A DNA stretch of 25,990 nt from CAZTPC01 sp964615565 (GTDB lineage Bacteria > Patescibacteriota > Saccharimonadia > Saccharimonadales > AWTP1-31): positions 1 through 25,990 of the forward strand of contig CAZTPC010000015.1 in NCBI GenBank assembly GCA_964615565.1, read 5' to 3'. The position numbers and the translations under genes were made by a program. This document shows, in pieces, positions 6,462 through 15,613 of this stretch. Under the pieces are notes generated by a model. It did not search any database and had not been told where the DNA came from. It saw only the letters and a program-made list of their open reading frames with translations. Position 1 is the stretch's first letter. Every line of letters starts with the position of its first letter.

Positions 6462-9400
6462 TTAGCGCTTGCGATTTACAAGCATGAGGCCGGCTAGGCT
6501 TCCGCTGGTAATCGCTACTACGGCTAGGATGGCTGTGTAGCTTTCCTGACCAGTTACACCGAGGATTGCTGGTGGGGTAACTACTGTAGTGCTGCTTCCA
6601 AGAACAACCGAGATGTTAGTAGTGTGACTATCAGTAGCGCAGACGCTGGCCTTTGGCTGCGCAATAACGATCTGGCTAGGGCCATCTGATACACGCTCTA
6701 GGACAACTTCATCATCCCATTCTGGGTTCTGAAGGATTGTTGAGTAGTTGCCACAAACCTTCACCGTGTTAACCACTGGCGCAGTTTGATTTGCAGGAAT
6801 GGTGTAATCTGCGGAGTAGATCCATGTTTCGTTTGTGTCGAGCATGTTGTCTAGGTCGGTGTCGCCTGACTTATATACACCGTTACCAGCAATGTTGTCG
6901 CTCACGCTGATTGTGCTAAGGGCTTGATCGCCAGTGTTGGTAACAGTAAAGGTGTAGGTTACCTTGCTGCCAGCAGTTGCTGTGGTAGGACCAGTTTTTA
7001 CTACCTTGATGCTATTGTGGAGCACGTCCAAGGTGTGGCTGTCGGTATCTGTAACTTTTGTTTCGCTAGGATCGTAGCCGGTAACAGTTACGTGGTTAGT
7101 AACATTTGCAACCTGTGGGGTTGGGATTGTGTACTGTGCAGTACACCACATGTAGTCGTATCGAGCGAGTGAGCTACTTGGGCAGCTCTCGTTGATAGCG
7201 ATGTCATCGGTGAGGCTAATGCCACTTAGATCGGTGTCGCCAGTGTTAGTAACCTTGAAGCTGTAGTACACAGTGTTGCCTTCGAAAGCTGTTGCTGGGC
7301 CGTACTTCTCAACCTGGATTGAAGGATGAGCAATGTCATCGTTGATGACGAGACATGTCTTGGTCTGCCCAATGCTGATTGTTCCAGAACAGTCGCCAAC
7401 AAGTGTTTGAGTGTAGCCATTATGGCTAAGTTCACCAACAGTGTAGCTACCTTCGTTAAGACCAACGGTTGTGCCACTAGCGTTACCAGGGAAGTTTGGC
7501 ACGGTTGCAGAGTTACCAGTAACGGTCATTGTGAAGTTGCTTGGGTAATCTTCGCCACTGTTATCGTTGATAACCTTCTTGGTCACGATAAGCTTCGGCT
7601 GGATAGCGGTGTTGGTAAGAGTACAACTAGTGCTGTTACCAAGTGTTAGCTGAGTAGAAATGTTGCCGCCCTTATCTTGGTAGCAGTCGCCGCTTACGTC
7701 TGTAAGTGCGTATCCAGGTGCTCCAGTCTCGGTGATGGTGTGGTAGCCAGCGTTGAAGCTACTGTAAGTAGTGCCGCTTGTCACAGTAGTGCCATCTACG
7801 AATAGGGGGAATGAGGCAACACTTAGTGGTGTACCGTAAGGGTTAACCACATTCTTTACGACGGTGATTGATGGCGCTTTGTCATCGTTCACGATAGTAC
7901 AGGTAATGTTTTGGTTTGCACCAAGGACCACTGGGTTAGCAACGGTCTGGAGGTTCTCATTTACACAGCTGAGGCTGAGTTGGCTGTAACCAGCTGTAGC
8001 GTCTTCGCTAACAGTGTAGACACCGGTTGGAAGCGTGTAGGTCTTACCTGATGCTGAGCCGGCTGCTGGGCTACCGACAACTTCGTTACCAGCAATCTTT
8101 ACGTGGGTAGTGAAGTCGCTTGCAGACAGGCCACCGCCGTTGTCGTTGATAACTTTCTTAACAACTTTGATGCTTCCTGTGTCGCGAGCGTTACATAGAG
8201 TAATGCCACTAGTGAGGTTTGCAGATACGGACACAGTTACAGGTAATGTTGTGCCGGCAGGGTTTGCGCAAGACTGCTGCGTGTTGGTTGTGTTGTACCA
8301 ACCAGTGAAGTGATAGCCAGCAGGACTGGTTTCGGTAACTTGGTGATTGCCAGTTGTCTGACCGGTGATGGTACCGCCAAATGTTGTGTTTGCGCCACCG
8401 TCGAGCTTCCAGAACATGTTTAGTGCCTGGGCCTCACTGTTACCACCTTCGTAAGTACCGTTGCCATCGGCATCGAGTTTCTTTTGAACCTGTACAGAGC
8501 CCTTGCTTGGGGCGTTTACAAAAGTACAGCTAACAATGTTTTCGTTTGCAACTGAGATTCCAGTTACGGCATTGCCATTCTTGGATCCGTTGTTTGATGC
8601 ACCAGTACAGCTTGCAGATAGAACTTCATATCCGGCTTTCTGAGTTTCGTTGACGCTGTATGTCCCGGCATCTACCTTTACGGCAGGAGTTTGGCCGTTG
8701 GCGCTGGTGTCCGTAGCGGCAGGGTTGCTTGGGCTACCATTGATATCAAATGTCCATCCAGAAGCAACAGACTGGTCACCAGTAGTGTTTGGGTTACCAT
8801 CTTGGTCGATGATCTTTGTAGTAGTGATCGTGCCACCACAGGTCTGCTTTGCGAAATTCGCTAGTTCAGTTGCAAGACTAGCGAAGTCAGTTGTAATAAC
8901 ATCTGAAGTTAGAACATTTCCTGTGTTGGTATTTGGGCCAGAAATCGCTTGTAGGTTTGAAACAGATAGGTCGTTACCGATACCAAGGGCAAGTATGCGC
9001 GTACCTGATGTCTTGATTGCATCTGCTTGGGTAACCGCAGCACTTACATCTGCTGCTGATGTGCTTGAGCCATTACCACCACCGTTATGATAGGTAGGGT
9101 TACCATCTGATGCAAAGATAACGAGGTTCGGCTTATCGGCTCGTGGGTCAAAAGTACTACTTGCCTTTATAAGGCCATCTTCCCAGTTCGTACCACCGCC
9201 ACCGGTTGAGATGCCGTTGATAGCTGTGTTTACAGAGCTTACATTGCTTGTGAATGTACGGATAACGCTGGCTGAGGTTCCGAAACGAGTTACAGAAAAC
9301 TGTGTTGGTGTACCGTTTAAGGCATTAGTAAACCCAGTCATTGCAGTCTTGATCTGGTTCATTTCGCTGTTACCGATACTGTTTGAGTTATCAATAACTA

Positions 9401-9602
9401 GTGCAATGTCCAGCCCACAGCTAGTAGCTAGTGTAGGGTTGGTGACCGTAGGGTTTACTACTGCTGCGCTGGCGGTACCGTTTAGTAGTACAACTGGAGT
9501 TACAATCTGGACTGCCACAAAAGCTGTTGCCAATGCACCACTCCGAAGTCGACTTAGAAGTTTTTTTGTTTTGTCTGAGAACTTTGATTTAAAACCTACC
9601 AT
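6462..9602 (-). CDS. Secreted VWA adhesin-like surface protein with tandem beta-domains
   Basis: A 1046-residue exported protein, probably an attachment factor. A basic start and hydrophobic core (residues about 15-47, ending NGTASA) form a signal peptide. A von Willebrand A domain follows (about 63-250) with an intact metal site: D71-N-S73-N-S75, T138 and D166 (FASDGNP). Then come repeated units opening with phrases such as SIKVVKKVINDNGG, SITVVKNVVNPYG and KLIVTKKVINDNSG and ending with GYTQTL-type lines, resembling SpaA/collagen-binding B-type beta domains. Two DUF11-like repeats follow (VTNTGDTDLSGISLTDD and TVTNTGDQALSTISVSDN). The C-terminus is ILGVTG, a hydrophobic helix and the basic end NRKR, like a wall-sorting signal in which LGVTG stands where LPxTG would be. 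Start ATG 9602 has GGGAGG 6 nt upstream. Monocistronic, with its own terminator. Confidence 0.93.
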   Translation of the reverse strand: MVGFKSKFSDKTKKLLSRLRSGALATAFVAVQIVTPVVLLNGTASAAVVNPTVTNPTLATSCGLDIALVIDNSNSIGNSEMNQIKTAMTGFTNALNGTPTQFSVTRFGTSASVIRTFTSNVSSVNTAINGISTGGGGTNWEDGLIKASSTFDPRADKPNLVIFASDGNPTYHNGGGNGSSTSAADVSAAVTQADAIKTSGTRILALGIGNDLSVSNLQAISGPNTNTGNVLTSDVITTDFASLATELANFAKQTCGGTITTTKIIDQDGNPNTTGDQSVASGWTFDINGSPSNPAATDTSANGQTPAVKVDAGTYSVNETQKAGYEVLSASCTGASNNGSKNGNAVTGISVANENIVSCTFVNAPSKGSVQVQKKLDADGNGTYEGGNSEAQALNMFWKLDGGANTTFGGTITGQTTGNHQVTETSPAGYHFTGWYNTTNTQQSCANPAGTTLPVTVSVSANLTSGITLCNARDTGSIKVVKKVINDNGGGLSASDFTTHVKIAGNEVVGSPAAGSASGKTYTLPTGVYTVSEDATAGYSQLSLSCVNENLQTVANPVVLGANQNITCTIVNDDKAPSITVVKNVVNPYGTPLSVASFPLFVDGTTVTSGTTYSSFNAGYHTITETGAPGYALTDVSGDCYQDKGGNISTQLTLGNSTSCTLTNTAIQPKLIVTKKVINDNSGEDYPSNFTMTVTGNSATVPNFPGNASGTTVGLNEGSYTVGELSHNGYTQTLVGDCSGTISIGQTKTCLVINDDIAHPSIQVEKYGPATAFEGNTVYYSFKVTNTGDTDLSGISLTDDIAINESCPSSSLARYDYMWCTAQYTIPTPQVANVTNHVTVTGYDPSETKVTDTDSHTLDVLHNSIKVVKTGPTTATAGSKVTYTFTVTNTGDQALSTISVSDNIAGNGVYKSGDTDLDNMLDTNETWIYSADYTIPANQTAPVVNTVKVCGNYSTILQNPEWDDEVVLERVSDGPSQIVIAQPKASVCATDSHTTNISVVLGSSTTVVTPPAILGVTGQESYTAILAVVAITSGSLAGLMLVNRKR

Positions 9603-9705
9603 GCTGCCTCCCGGTGACGATGATTACATATAGAGGTAATATCTCACTAAGTTGCGGTGAATGCAAGTATAATATTTAACGTGCTTATGGTTAACAAACT
9701 AAGTT

Positions 9706-11226
9706 TTAGAACTCGTTGAGGACGGTAATTTTGGCACCTAGACTATTGAGTCGCTCGGCAAGGTCTTCGTAGCCACGATTTATGGTGTACACGTTGCGGA
9801 GCATACTAGCACCAGGAGCGGCTAACATACCAATCAAAATGATGACTGCAGGACGAATACCACTTGGAGCAACGATGTCGGCAGCCTTGAACTTAATAGG
9901 CCCATTTATATATACGCGGTGCGGGTCAGCTAGTTCCATCTGAACGCCGATCTTCTTCATTTCCATAAACATCAGTGCTCGATCTTCGTAGACCCAGTCA
10001 TGGATTAGAGTGCGACCCTTTGCAACTGCGGCAATCGGTACAAAGTACGGAAGGTGGTCTATATTTAGGCCAGGGAATGGTCGTCCGTATACTTTCTCGA
10101 CCGGTGCAACCAGCTTGCCGTCATGCTTGTGTACGGTTATATCAACCAGATCGGTTTGATTATTGTCGGCCTTATATATCTCTGTTTGGTCAAACTTGAG
10201 CCCCATTTTCTCGAGTTTGAGCATCTCGAGCTCCATGAAGTCGATAGGAATGCGCTTGATAGTAATCTTGGAATTGGTTGCGATTGCAGCAGCAACAAAA
10301 GTCATAGCTTCTACAGGGTCTTCGCTTGGGCTGTAGGTTACATTCTTTTTAATGTCTTTAACGCCGCGAACTTTTAGAACGCTAGTGCCGATCCCGTCGA
10401 TTTTAACGCCGAGGCGTTGCAGGAAGAAACAAAGGTCTTGAACCATATAGTTGGCGCTTGCCATCTTGATGATGGTTTCGCCTTCGAAACCTGCTGCAGC
10501 CATCAGAATGTTTTCTGTAGTGGTGTCGCCGGATTCATAGAGTACGACAGGCCGCTTAGGAGCTGTGTGGTTAGCAGTTACGTGATAATGCCCGGTCTTG
10601 GTGAAGATTTCGGTTCCAAACTCTTCAAGAGCGTACAAGTGTGGCATAACGGTTCGACGGCCAAGCTCACAGCCACCGGCATATGGAATATTGAACTGCT
10701 TCTCTAGGTGCATGAGTGGGCCAATAAACATGATCACGCTGCGAGTACGCTTGGCTGCATCTTTGTCCATGGCTTCTAGATTGAGTTTGGCCGGTGGCTT
10801 AATCTCGATATCGTTACCGACCCAACGAACAGCAACACCAATGCTACGAAGTACTTCGATGAGTCGGTTCACTTCTTCGATACGTGGGGCATTCTTTAGG
10901 CGGGTAGTACCTTTATTGAGTAGGCTGGCGCAGAGTAGTGCAACGGTAGCGTTTTTGGAGGTTCGTAGGGTGATCTCACCTGTAAGTTCCTGGCCGCCTT
11001 CTACATGGAGATTCACGGCTCCACCAGAGATGCTGATAAGTGGTTTATTGAGTACGTCACTGATACGAGCTAAGGTGTCTAAGCTCATATTCTGGCGGCC
11101 GTGTTCGATACGGTTTACTGCTGATTGACTAGTGTTAAGTTTACGGGCAAATTCGGCCTGAGTAAGGCCTCTCTCTTGTCGTATCTGGTAAATTAACTTA
11201 CCAATTTTCTCGTTGGTTGTTGGCAT
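9706..11226 (-). CDS. murA: UDP-GlcNAc 1-carboxyvinyltransferase (MurA) with N-terminal XRE helix-turn-helix
   Basis: First committed step of peptidoglycan precursor synthesis: transfer of enolpyruvate from PEP to UDP-GlcNAc. At 506 aa it is about 85 residues longer than ordinary MurA because of an N-terminal Cro/C1-type HTH (about 8-62, with LTQAEFARKLNTSQSAVNRI at 21-40). The MurA part (about 70-506) keeps the key residues: K91-N92, the PEP-binding Cys in GGCELGRR (C186), the catalytic-base Asp in PGLNIDHLPY (D389) and Arg in SGIRPAV (R457). C186 predicts fosfomycin sensitivity. A 16-bp palindrome lies in its own promoter, so the fused HTH may repress its own gene. It lies directly downstream of idi but has its own promoter. 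Confidence 0.93.
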   Translation of the reverse strand: MPTTNEKIGKLIYQIRQERGLTQAEFARKLNTSQSAVNRIEHGRQNMSLDTLARISDVLNKPLISISGGAVNLHVEGGQELTGEITLRTSKNATVALLCASLLNKGTTRLKNAPRIEEVNRLIEVLRSIGVAVRWVGNDIEIKPPAKLNLEAMDKDAAKRTRSVIMFIGPLMHLEKQFNIPYAGGCELGRRTVMPHLYALEEFGTEIFTKTGHYHVTANHTAPKRPVVLYESGDTTTENILMAAAGFEGETIIKMASANYMVQDLCFFLQRLGVKIDGIGTSVLKVRGVKDIKKNVTYSPSEDPVEAMTFVAAAIATNSKITIKRIPIDFMELEMLKLEKMGLKFDQTEIYKADNNQTDLVDITVHKHDGKLVAPVEKVYGRPFPGLNIDHLPYFVPIAAVAKGRTLIHDWVYEDRALMFMEMKKIGVQMELADPHRVYINGPIKFKAADIVAPSGIRPAVIILIGMLAAPGASMLRNVYTINRGYEDLAERLNSLGAKITVLNEF

Positions 11227-11234
11227 AGGTCACC

Positions 11235-11263
11235 AATATATACCTTGTAAGGTATTAAATCAA
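11235..11263 (-). promoter_or_regulatory. murA promoter containing a 16-bp palindromic operator
   Basis: Minus strand: TTGATT (11258-11263), 17-bp spacer, TATATT (11235-11240). The spacer is almost filled by the perfect palindrome ATACCTT-GT-AAGGTAT (11240-11255, plus-strand sense), which also covers the first base of the -10 box. This is the classic place for a dimeric HTH repressor to block polymerase. The -10 box ends 8 nt before the murA ATG, and GGTGA is the only weak ribosome site. Confidence 0.75.
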
Positions 11264-11271
11264 TATTGAAA

Positions 11272-11832
11272 TCATAACCGGTGTGTGCTAGCGGGAATAA
11301 CACCTTTGGTGAAGTAAACAAACTGATCTTTCGCCCACCAACTCCACTGGTTTTTCGTATCATTTGAGAGCTCCTTAGAATAGTCGTCCCAGCTCATCCA
11401 GGTGTAGTCGGCTACTTCTTCTGGGTTAGGGTCCGGCTCCTGGGTAGCTCTCCCTACAAAGATAGGGCAAAACTCATGTTCAATGACGCCGTTATATGGC
11501 GGGGTCTTGTATATGTATGAATCGTTAATAATCTGTAGGTCGCCTATTTGCATACCAAGTTCGTAACGCACTCGCCTGTTGATGGCATCTTGCATTGTCT
11601 CGTTTGGCTGTGGGTGCCCACAGCAGCTGTTTGTCCAGACACTGGGCCACACCTTCTTGTGCAAGGCTCGCCTGGTCACAAGTAGCTCGCCCTTATCATT
11701 AAAGATATAAACAGAGAAAGCGAGATGTAAGGGGGTATTTTCGTTGTGCAGGTCTAGCTTTGGCCCGCTGCCAATTGGGTTACCGGCCCTGTCGACGAGT
11801 ACAATTTGCTCAGTATTTGGGTCGACCGCCAT
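11272..11832 (-). CDS. idi: Isopentenyl-diphosphate delta-isomerase type I
   Basis: Interconverts IPP and DMAPP, supplying the allylic starter for CrtE and the C5 donor for the lycopene elongase. The 186-aa Nudix-type enzyme shows TNSCCGHPQPNE (C70/C71, H73), the Nudix-like segment RRVRYELGM (E91) and EHEFCPIFVG with acid metal ligands E118/E120. Length and motifs match the type I family. Last gene of the carotenoid operon; its ATG follows the elongase TAA with no gap. Its presence here suggests that precursor balance limits pigment synthesis. Whether IPP is made by this cell or taken up cannot be told from the window. Confidence 0.95.
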   Translation of the reverse strand: MAVDPNTEQIVLVDRAGNPIGSGPKLDLHNENTPLHLAFSVYIFNDKGELLVTRRALHKKVWPSVWTNSCCGHPQPNETMQDAINRRVRYELGMQIGDLQIINDSYIYKTPPYNGVIEHEFCPIFVGRATQEPDPNPEEVADYTWMSWDDYSKELSNDTKNQWSWWAKDQFVYFTKGVIPASTHRL

Positions 11833-12687
11833 TTACCGGAGACTCAGAATTAATAAGACTGTCACCACAAATCCGACAAATTGATTTATTTTCATGAAGT
11901 GGCGCCAGCCTCTGTTGGCAGTAGCGGACTTCTTGTCGGTCAGGTTGATGTAGGGCAGCGTAATTGCAAGATAGGGCAGGCTAGCGATACCTACAATAAC
12001 CCCTGGCAAGCCAGTAGTAGCGGCAAGAATAATCGCTAAACCGTACAGACTAGCACAAAGCCGAGCTGTCTTTTTTGCGCCAAAATATGTAGCAATAGAG
12101 TGGATGTTCGCCTTGCGATCCGGGACAATATCCTGCACTGCGCCAAAGGCATGGCTCGCCATGCCCCATAAAAAGAAAGCGCCTACAATTGGGAGGTATG
12201 AGCTGTGCCAAGTTGTAAGGCTCAGCGCAAAGAGTAGTGGACTGACAAAGTGAAAACTAGAAGAGATCGAATCAACAACTGGCTTCTCTTTAAATCGGGT
12301 TAACGGGATGCTATATGCTAGTGCATCAAAAACAATTAAGGCAAGAAGTAAGCCACTGTAAAGTGGTACTCCAAAAGCGATAGCGACTAAAAACGGAATA
12401 TTACAGGCAACGACCGAGCGTAAGAGAAATGGGTGTAGCGTCTTAGGTAAAATCGCGCCTTCTACTCCGCCTTTTCTCGGGTTGAGCATGTCAGACTCGT
12501 AGTCGTAAACATCATTTACGGTGTAAATTAGGATGTTATATGGAATCAAAAAGTAAAATGCCGCCACCCAGAATACCCACGTAGTGTGCAATCCTTGCGT
12601 AGCTAAATAGCCGGCCACAAAGGGAAACGCAGTGTTTATCCATGACACAGGACGTGATGACCACAGGAGCGCTCGTAGTTTATTCAT
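11833..12687 (-). CDS. crtEb: UbiA-family prenyltransferase, probable lycopene elongase
   Basis: An integral membrane prenyltransferase of 284 aa. The start is placed at 12687 (MNKLRALLWSSRPVSWINTA), with GGAGA 6 nt upstream; the longer frame from 12759 lies inside crtYd and lacks a ribosome site. Both Asp-rich UbiA motifs are intact: NDVYDYESD (58-66) and DIVPD (186-190), with seven to nine hydrophobic segments. The opening SSRPVSWINTAFPF is the style I associate with actinobacterial lycopene elongases (CrtEb, CrtE2, LbtBC). These add DMAPP to the ends of lycopene to give C45/C50 carotenoids such as flavuxanthin. It overlaps the crtYd end by 8 nt. Another aromatic or quinone substrate is possible in principle but unlikely in this operon. 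Confidence 0.85.
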   Translation of the reverse strand: MNKLRALLWSSRPVSWINTAFPFVAGYLATQGLHTTWVFWVAAFYFLIPYNILIYTVNDVYDYESDMLNPRKGGVEGAILPKTLHPFLLRSVVACNIPFLVAIAFGVPLYSGLLLALIVFDALAYSIPLTRFKEKPVVDSISSSFHFVSPLLFALSLTTWHSSYLPIVGAFFLWGMASHAFGAVQDIVPDRKANIHSIATYFGAKKTARLCASLYGLAIILAATTGLPGVIVGIASLPYLAITLPYINLTDKKSATANRGWRHFMKINQFVGFVVTVLLILSLR

Positions 12688-12973
12688 GCTTTCTCCATAG
12701 TAGCGGCAGTAGTACGCCGGCCGCAACTGCATAAGCCAGGTCTTCGACAGGGGCACCAAAGATCTTTAGCCCGAGTATATGTTGCTGGTTGTACGCCACG
12801 ATATTTGCGTGAATTATCAGCGGATCAAAAATTATGGTCAAAGCCAGTAGACACAAGGATGTAATGAACATGGTCTGGCGCAGCTCAGAGCTAATAGGGT
12901 CTTGCGAGTTAGTTCTGGCGACATACATTCCCAGTGCAGCCAATACAGCAATATTTAGAACGATGTAACGCAT
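12680..12973 (-). CDS. crtYd: Heterodimeric carotenoid cyclase subunit (CrtYd/CrtYf type)
   Basis: Small membrane protein (97 aa) with about three hydrophobic helices and the lycopene-cyclase domain motif APVEDLAYAV (74-83). Such proteins work only as a heterodimer with the partner subunit encoded just upstream. Start ATG overlaps the previous stop by one base (TAATG). In C50 pathways the pair cyclises both ends of the elongated lycopene. The ring type (epsilon, beta or gamma) cannot be read from the sequence. Confidence 0.88.
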   Translation of the reverse strand: MRYIVLNIAVLAALGMYVARTNSQDPISSELRQTMFITSLCLLALTIIFDPLIIHANIVAYNQQHILGLKIFGAPVEDLAYAVAAGVLLPLLWRKHE

Positions 12974-13284
12974 TATGAGCTTCTCTTTTTCTTGGACTGC
13001 AAATATCCACTAACGATCAGGGCGTTATAGCATAGGACTGTAAGAAAGAATATCTCCTCAACTGGGAACTGACCAATTCGGATGCCTAATAGGTACTTTT
13101 CTGAGCCAATATAAAAAATATGTAGCAGTATTCCTAATACATCCCAGATAGCAAAGAAAAGAACACCGAGCCCCAGCACCTTTATTGCGTGCCTTTTGCG
13201 ATTAAAAAAGACTAGCTTGTATCGAAAATCTATAGAGGTAAGACAACAAAGTATCAGAATAAGTATGGCTAGGTATGCCCCCAT
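12973..13284 (-). CDS. crtYc: Heterodimeric carotenoid cyclase subunit (CrtYc/CrtYe type)
   Basis: Membrane protein of 103 aa with three hydrophobic helices (about 3-16, 34-58, 74-95) and the cyclase signature FPVEEIFF (73-80). Partner of the adjacent CrtYd-type subunit. Start overlaps the crtI stop by one base (TAATG). Separate c and d subunits, rather than one fused protein, are typical of Gram-positive actinobacteria; archaea and fungi have fused forms. Confidence 0.88.
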   Translation of the reverse strand: MGAYLAILILILCCLTSIDFRYKLVFFNRKRHAIKVLGLGVLFFAIWDVLGILLHIFYIGSEKYLLGIRIGQFPVEEIFFLTVLCYNALIVSGYLQSKKKRSS

Positions 13285-14792
13285 TATGGTTTACCCGGTA
13301 GTTTTTTAAGTGGTCCTGCAGAAGTGTCGTTGGCTAATTGTTTAACAACTAATTCCGCGCTTATTAAGCACATGGGTACTCCAATGCCGGGTTGGGTCAT
13401 TGCTCCAACGTAGTATAGATTTCGTACCTTTTTACTTTTTACGGCTGGCCGGGTGAAGGCACTTTGCATGACGGTATGGTTGAGACCTAGTGCCGAGTTC
13501 TGCCAAGAATTAAAGTATGTATCAAAATGGCCAGGACCTCGAACTTCAACTATGTCGATACGGTCACACAGGTTAGGTATGTTGCTGAGCTGCTCTAGCT
13601 GCTCCAGATAACGGTTAACAAGTTTTTTCTGCTGGCTTGTGGTCGGTATAACACCTGGAGGTAGCGGCACAAGTACAAACAAATTTTCATGACCTTTTGG
13701 TGCAACATGCGCCTCAGTTTGGCTGGTCTTACTTACGTACATGGATGCTTTTTTCGGCCAGCTAGCAGTATTAAAGATATCCTTAAAATTCTTGCTCCAA
13801 TCCTCGACAAAGAATAAATTGTGATGCTCGAGTTCTGGCAAACTTCCTTTGACGCCTAAATATAGCAACAAAGCAGAAGGGGCTGCTTTGCGTTTTTTCC
13901 AATAGTTTTTTCCATAGGTTTGGTGCTCTGGGTCCAGGAGGACTGTTTCACTGAATGCTAAATCTGCATTTGAAATTACAACATCAGCTAAGGCTGTTCC
14001 ATTTTTTGTCTGTATACCGGTGGCTTGGCCGTTGTCGATAATAATCTTTTGTACGGGACTATTTATATGGTGGGTAACACCGAGCTGTTTCCCCGCTTGA
14101 ACAAGTGCGTCTGTAACGGCATGCATGCCTTTCTTGGGGTAATACACTCCATGCTCGAAGTCGAGATAACTCATGAGTTGGTAGAGAGAGGGCGCGGCAA
14201 AGGGCGAAGTGCCTAGGAATACCATAGGGTACTCAAGTATCTGTTGAAGACACTTTGCAGTAAACCGTCCAGCAACATAGCTATGAAGCGGTCTTAGCAG
14301 TCCGCTAATTAGCGCAGGAGAATTCGCAATAACCGGTCGCTTCGTAACTGACTTTACTGATTTGAAGGGGTTATACAAGAAATAGTCGGTCGCCAGATGG
14401 TATGTCATTTTGGCTTGTGTCACATACTGTCGTAAAGCCTTGCCAGATCCTGTTTCGATCTTCTCGAATGTTGCGGCATCTGTGGTAAGTCTTCCAGAAA
14501 TGACTATCGGATCTCGATAGTCATAAAAGACCTTATAGGCTGGCTCCAGTTTTACGAGTTCGTAAAAGTCAGACGTCTTGTGTCCAAGGAGCTCAAAGTA
14601 GTGCTCAAAAATTTCGGGCATCAGATACCAAGATGGCCCTGTGTCGTATGTGTAACCTTTCTTTTTGAGAATCCCCATTCGCCCACCAAGTTGTTCATTC
14701 TTTTCGAAAACTTCAACTTCGTGACCCTGCTTTGCAAGAAGATTTGCGGTAGCCAGGCCGCCAACTCCTCCACCGATAATCACTACTTTCAT
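13284..14792 (-). CDS. crtI: Phytoene desaturase
   Basis: FAD-dependent desaturase that turns phytoene into lycopene in four steps. At 502 aa it has the normal CrtI length. The N-terminal dinucleotide-binding fold is VVIIGGGVGGLATANLLA with E28 further on (VEVFEKNEQLGGRMG). The C-terminal family signature is YYVGAMTQPGIGVPMCLISA. The start overlaps the crtB stop by four bases (ATGA), so translation is coupled. It feeds lycopene to the elongase and cyclases downstream. Confidence 0.96.
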   Translation of the reverse strand: MKVVIIGGGVGGLATANLLAKQGHEVEVFEKNEQLGGRMGILKKKGYTYDTGPSWYLMPEIFEHYFELLGHKTSDFYELVKLEPAYKVFYDYRDPIVISGRLTTDAATFEKIETGSGKALRQYVTQAKMTYHLATDYFLYNPFKSVKSVTKRPVIANSPALISGLLRPLHSYVAGRFTAKCLQQILEYPMVFLGTSPFAAPSLYQLMSYLDFEHGVYYPKKGMHAVTDALVQAGKQLGVTHHINSPVQKIIIDNGQATGIQTKNGTALADVVISNADLAFSETVLLDPEHQTYGKNYWKKRKAAPSALLLYLGVKGSLPELEHHNLFFVEDWSKNFKDIFNTASWPKKASMYVSKTSQTEAHVAPKGHENLFVLVPLPPGVIPTTSQQKKLVNRYLEQLEQLSNIPNLCDRIDIVEVRGPGHFDTYFNSWQNSALGLNHTVMQSAFTRPAVKSKKVRNLYYVGAMTQPGIGVPMCLISAELVVKQLANDTSAGPLKKLPGKP

Positions 14793-15613
14793 AGTGCTCC
14801 TAGTTTTACTTGGGCCAATATCTTAATCTTTCTGCTACTAGGGACGGAGAGCCTTGATTGCTTAATCTGGGCGGCCGATGCCCTACGCAACATGTCTAAT
14901 AACTCAAGATAGTAATGGTACGCAACTTTGACTGCTGCTTTTGCAGAAGGTGGGAGCTGGTCTATAGCTTCTTTTGCGATCAAAAAATCCTCGGTAATAT
15001 CAGTAATTATGGAGTTCTTTACGTCGTCGTCAAAGTCGTCGTACGAACCAATAGGAAAATAATAACGACCCAGTTCAAGGTGGTCGGCGCGTATATCTCT
15101 AAGGAAATTAACCTTTTGAAAGGCGGATCCTAGAGCTTGAGCTCCTTTTTTGAGTTTTGCATACTCTTTCTTGTCCCCTTGGCAAAAGACCCGTAAACAC
15201 ATTAAGCCAACAACTTCAGCCGATCCATGGATGTACCGTTGGTAGTCCTTGGTTTTATATGTGCTTCCTGGCGCATCAATGCGCATACTATCGAAAAATG
15301 GTTTGATTAACTCAGGGCCTATGCCGTACGCAGCTGCGGTAACAGCAAAAGCATGCACGATCAGATTGGTGCTGTAGCCTCGTTCTATGGCTTCGTAGAC
15401 TTCTTTTTCTAAATCATTCAAGAGAGCATTCGAAGGCTTTTGTTTGTAGGTATCTACTATTTCGTCGGCAATCCGCACTAGCCCATAGATGTTATAGATA
15501 TGTGGACGCAGTGGAGCACTAAACAGTTTGCTCGCAGAACTAAATGATGTCGAATAGTTTTCTGTTAGTCGTTTGCTTGTCTCAAACGCTGTTACCGTAT
15601 AGAGGTCGGCCAT
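14789..15613 (-). CDS. crtB: Phytoene synthase
   Basis: Condenses two GGPP into phytoene, the first committed carotenoid step. The 274-aa protein has both Asp-rich motifs: RIADEIVD (DEIVD, 50-54) and NFLRDIRAD (DIRAD, 173-177, followed by HLELGRYYFP). The ATG lies immediately after the crtE stop. It is slightly shorter than many CrtB proteins, with no missing motif. Confidence 0.96.
   Translation of the reverse strand: MADLYTVTAFETSKRLTENYSTSFSSASKLFSAPLRPHIYNIYGLVRIADEIVDTYKQKPSNALLNDLEKEVYEAIERGYSTNLIVHAFAVTAAAYGIGPELIKPFFDSMRIDAPGSTYKTKDYQRYIHGSAEVVGLMCLRVFCQGDKKEYAKLKKGAQALGSAFQKVNFLRDIRADHLELGRYYFPIGSYDDFDDDVKNSIITDITEDFLIAKEAIDQLPPSAKAAVKVAYHYYLELLDMLRRASAAQIKQSRLSVPSSRKIKILAQVKLGAL

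Noticed and set aside
8650..9633. Plus-strand frames inside the adhesin gene
   Set aside because: Antisense to a continuous 1046-codon gene with a signal peptide and VWA motifs; the hydrophobic translation is a mirror of Thr/Asn/Gly-rich codons.
12688..12759. Longer start of the lycopene elongase at 12759
   Set aside because: It lies within crtYd and lacks a ribosome site; GGAGA precedes the ATG at 12687, where family similarity begins.
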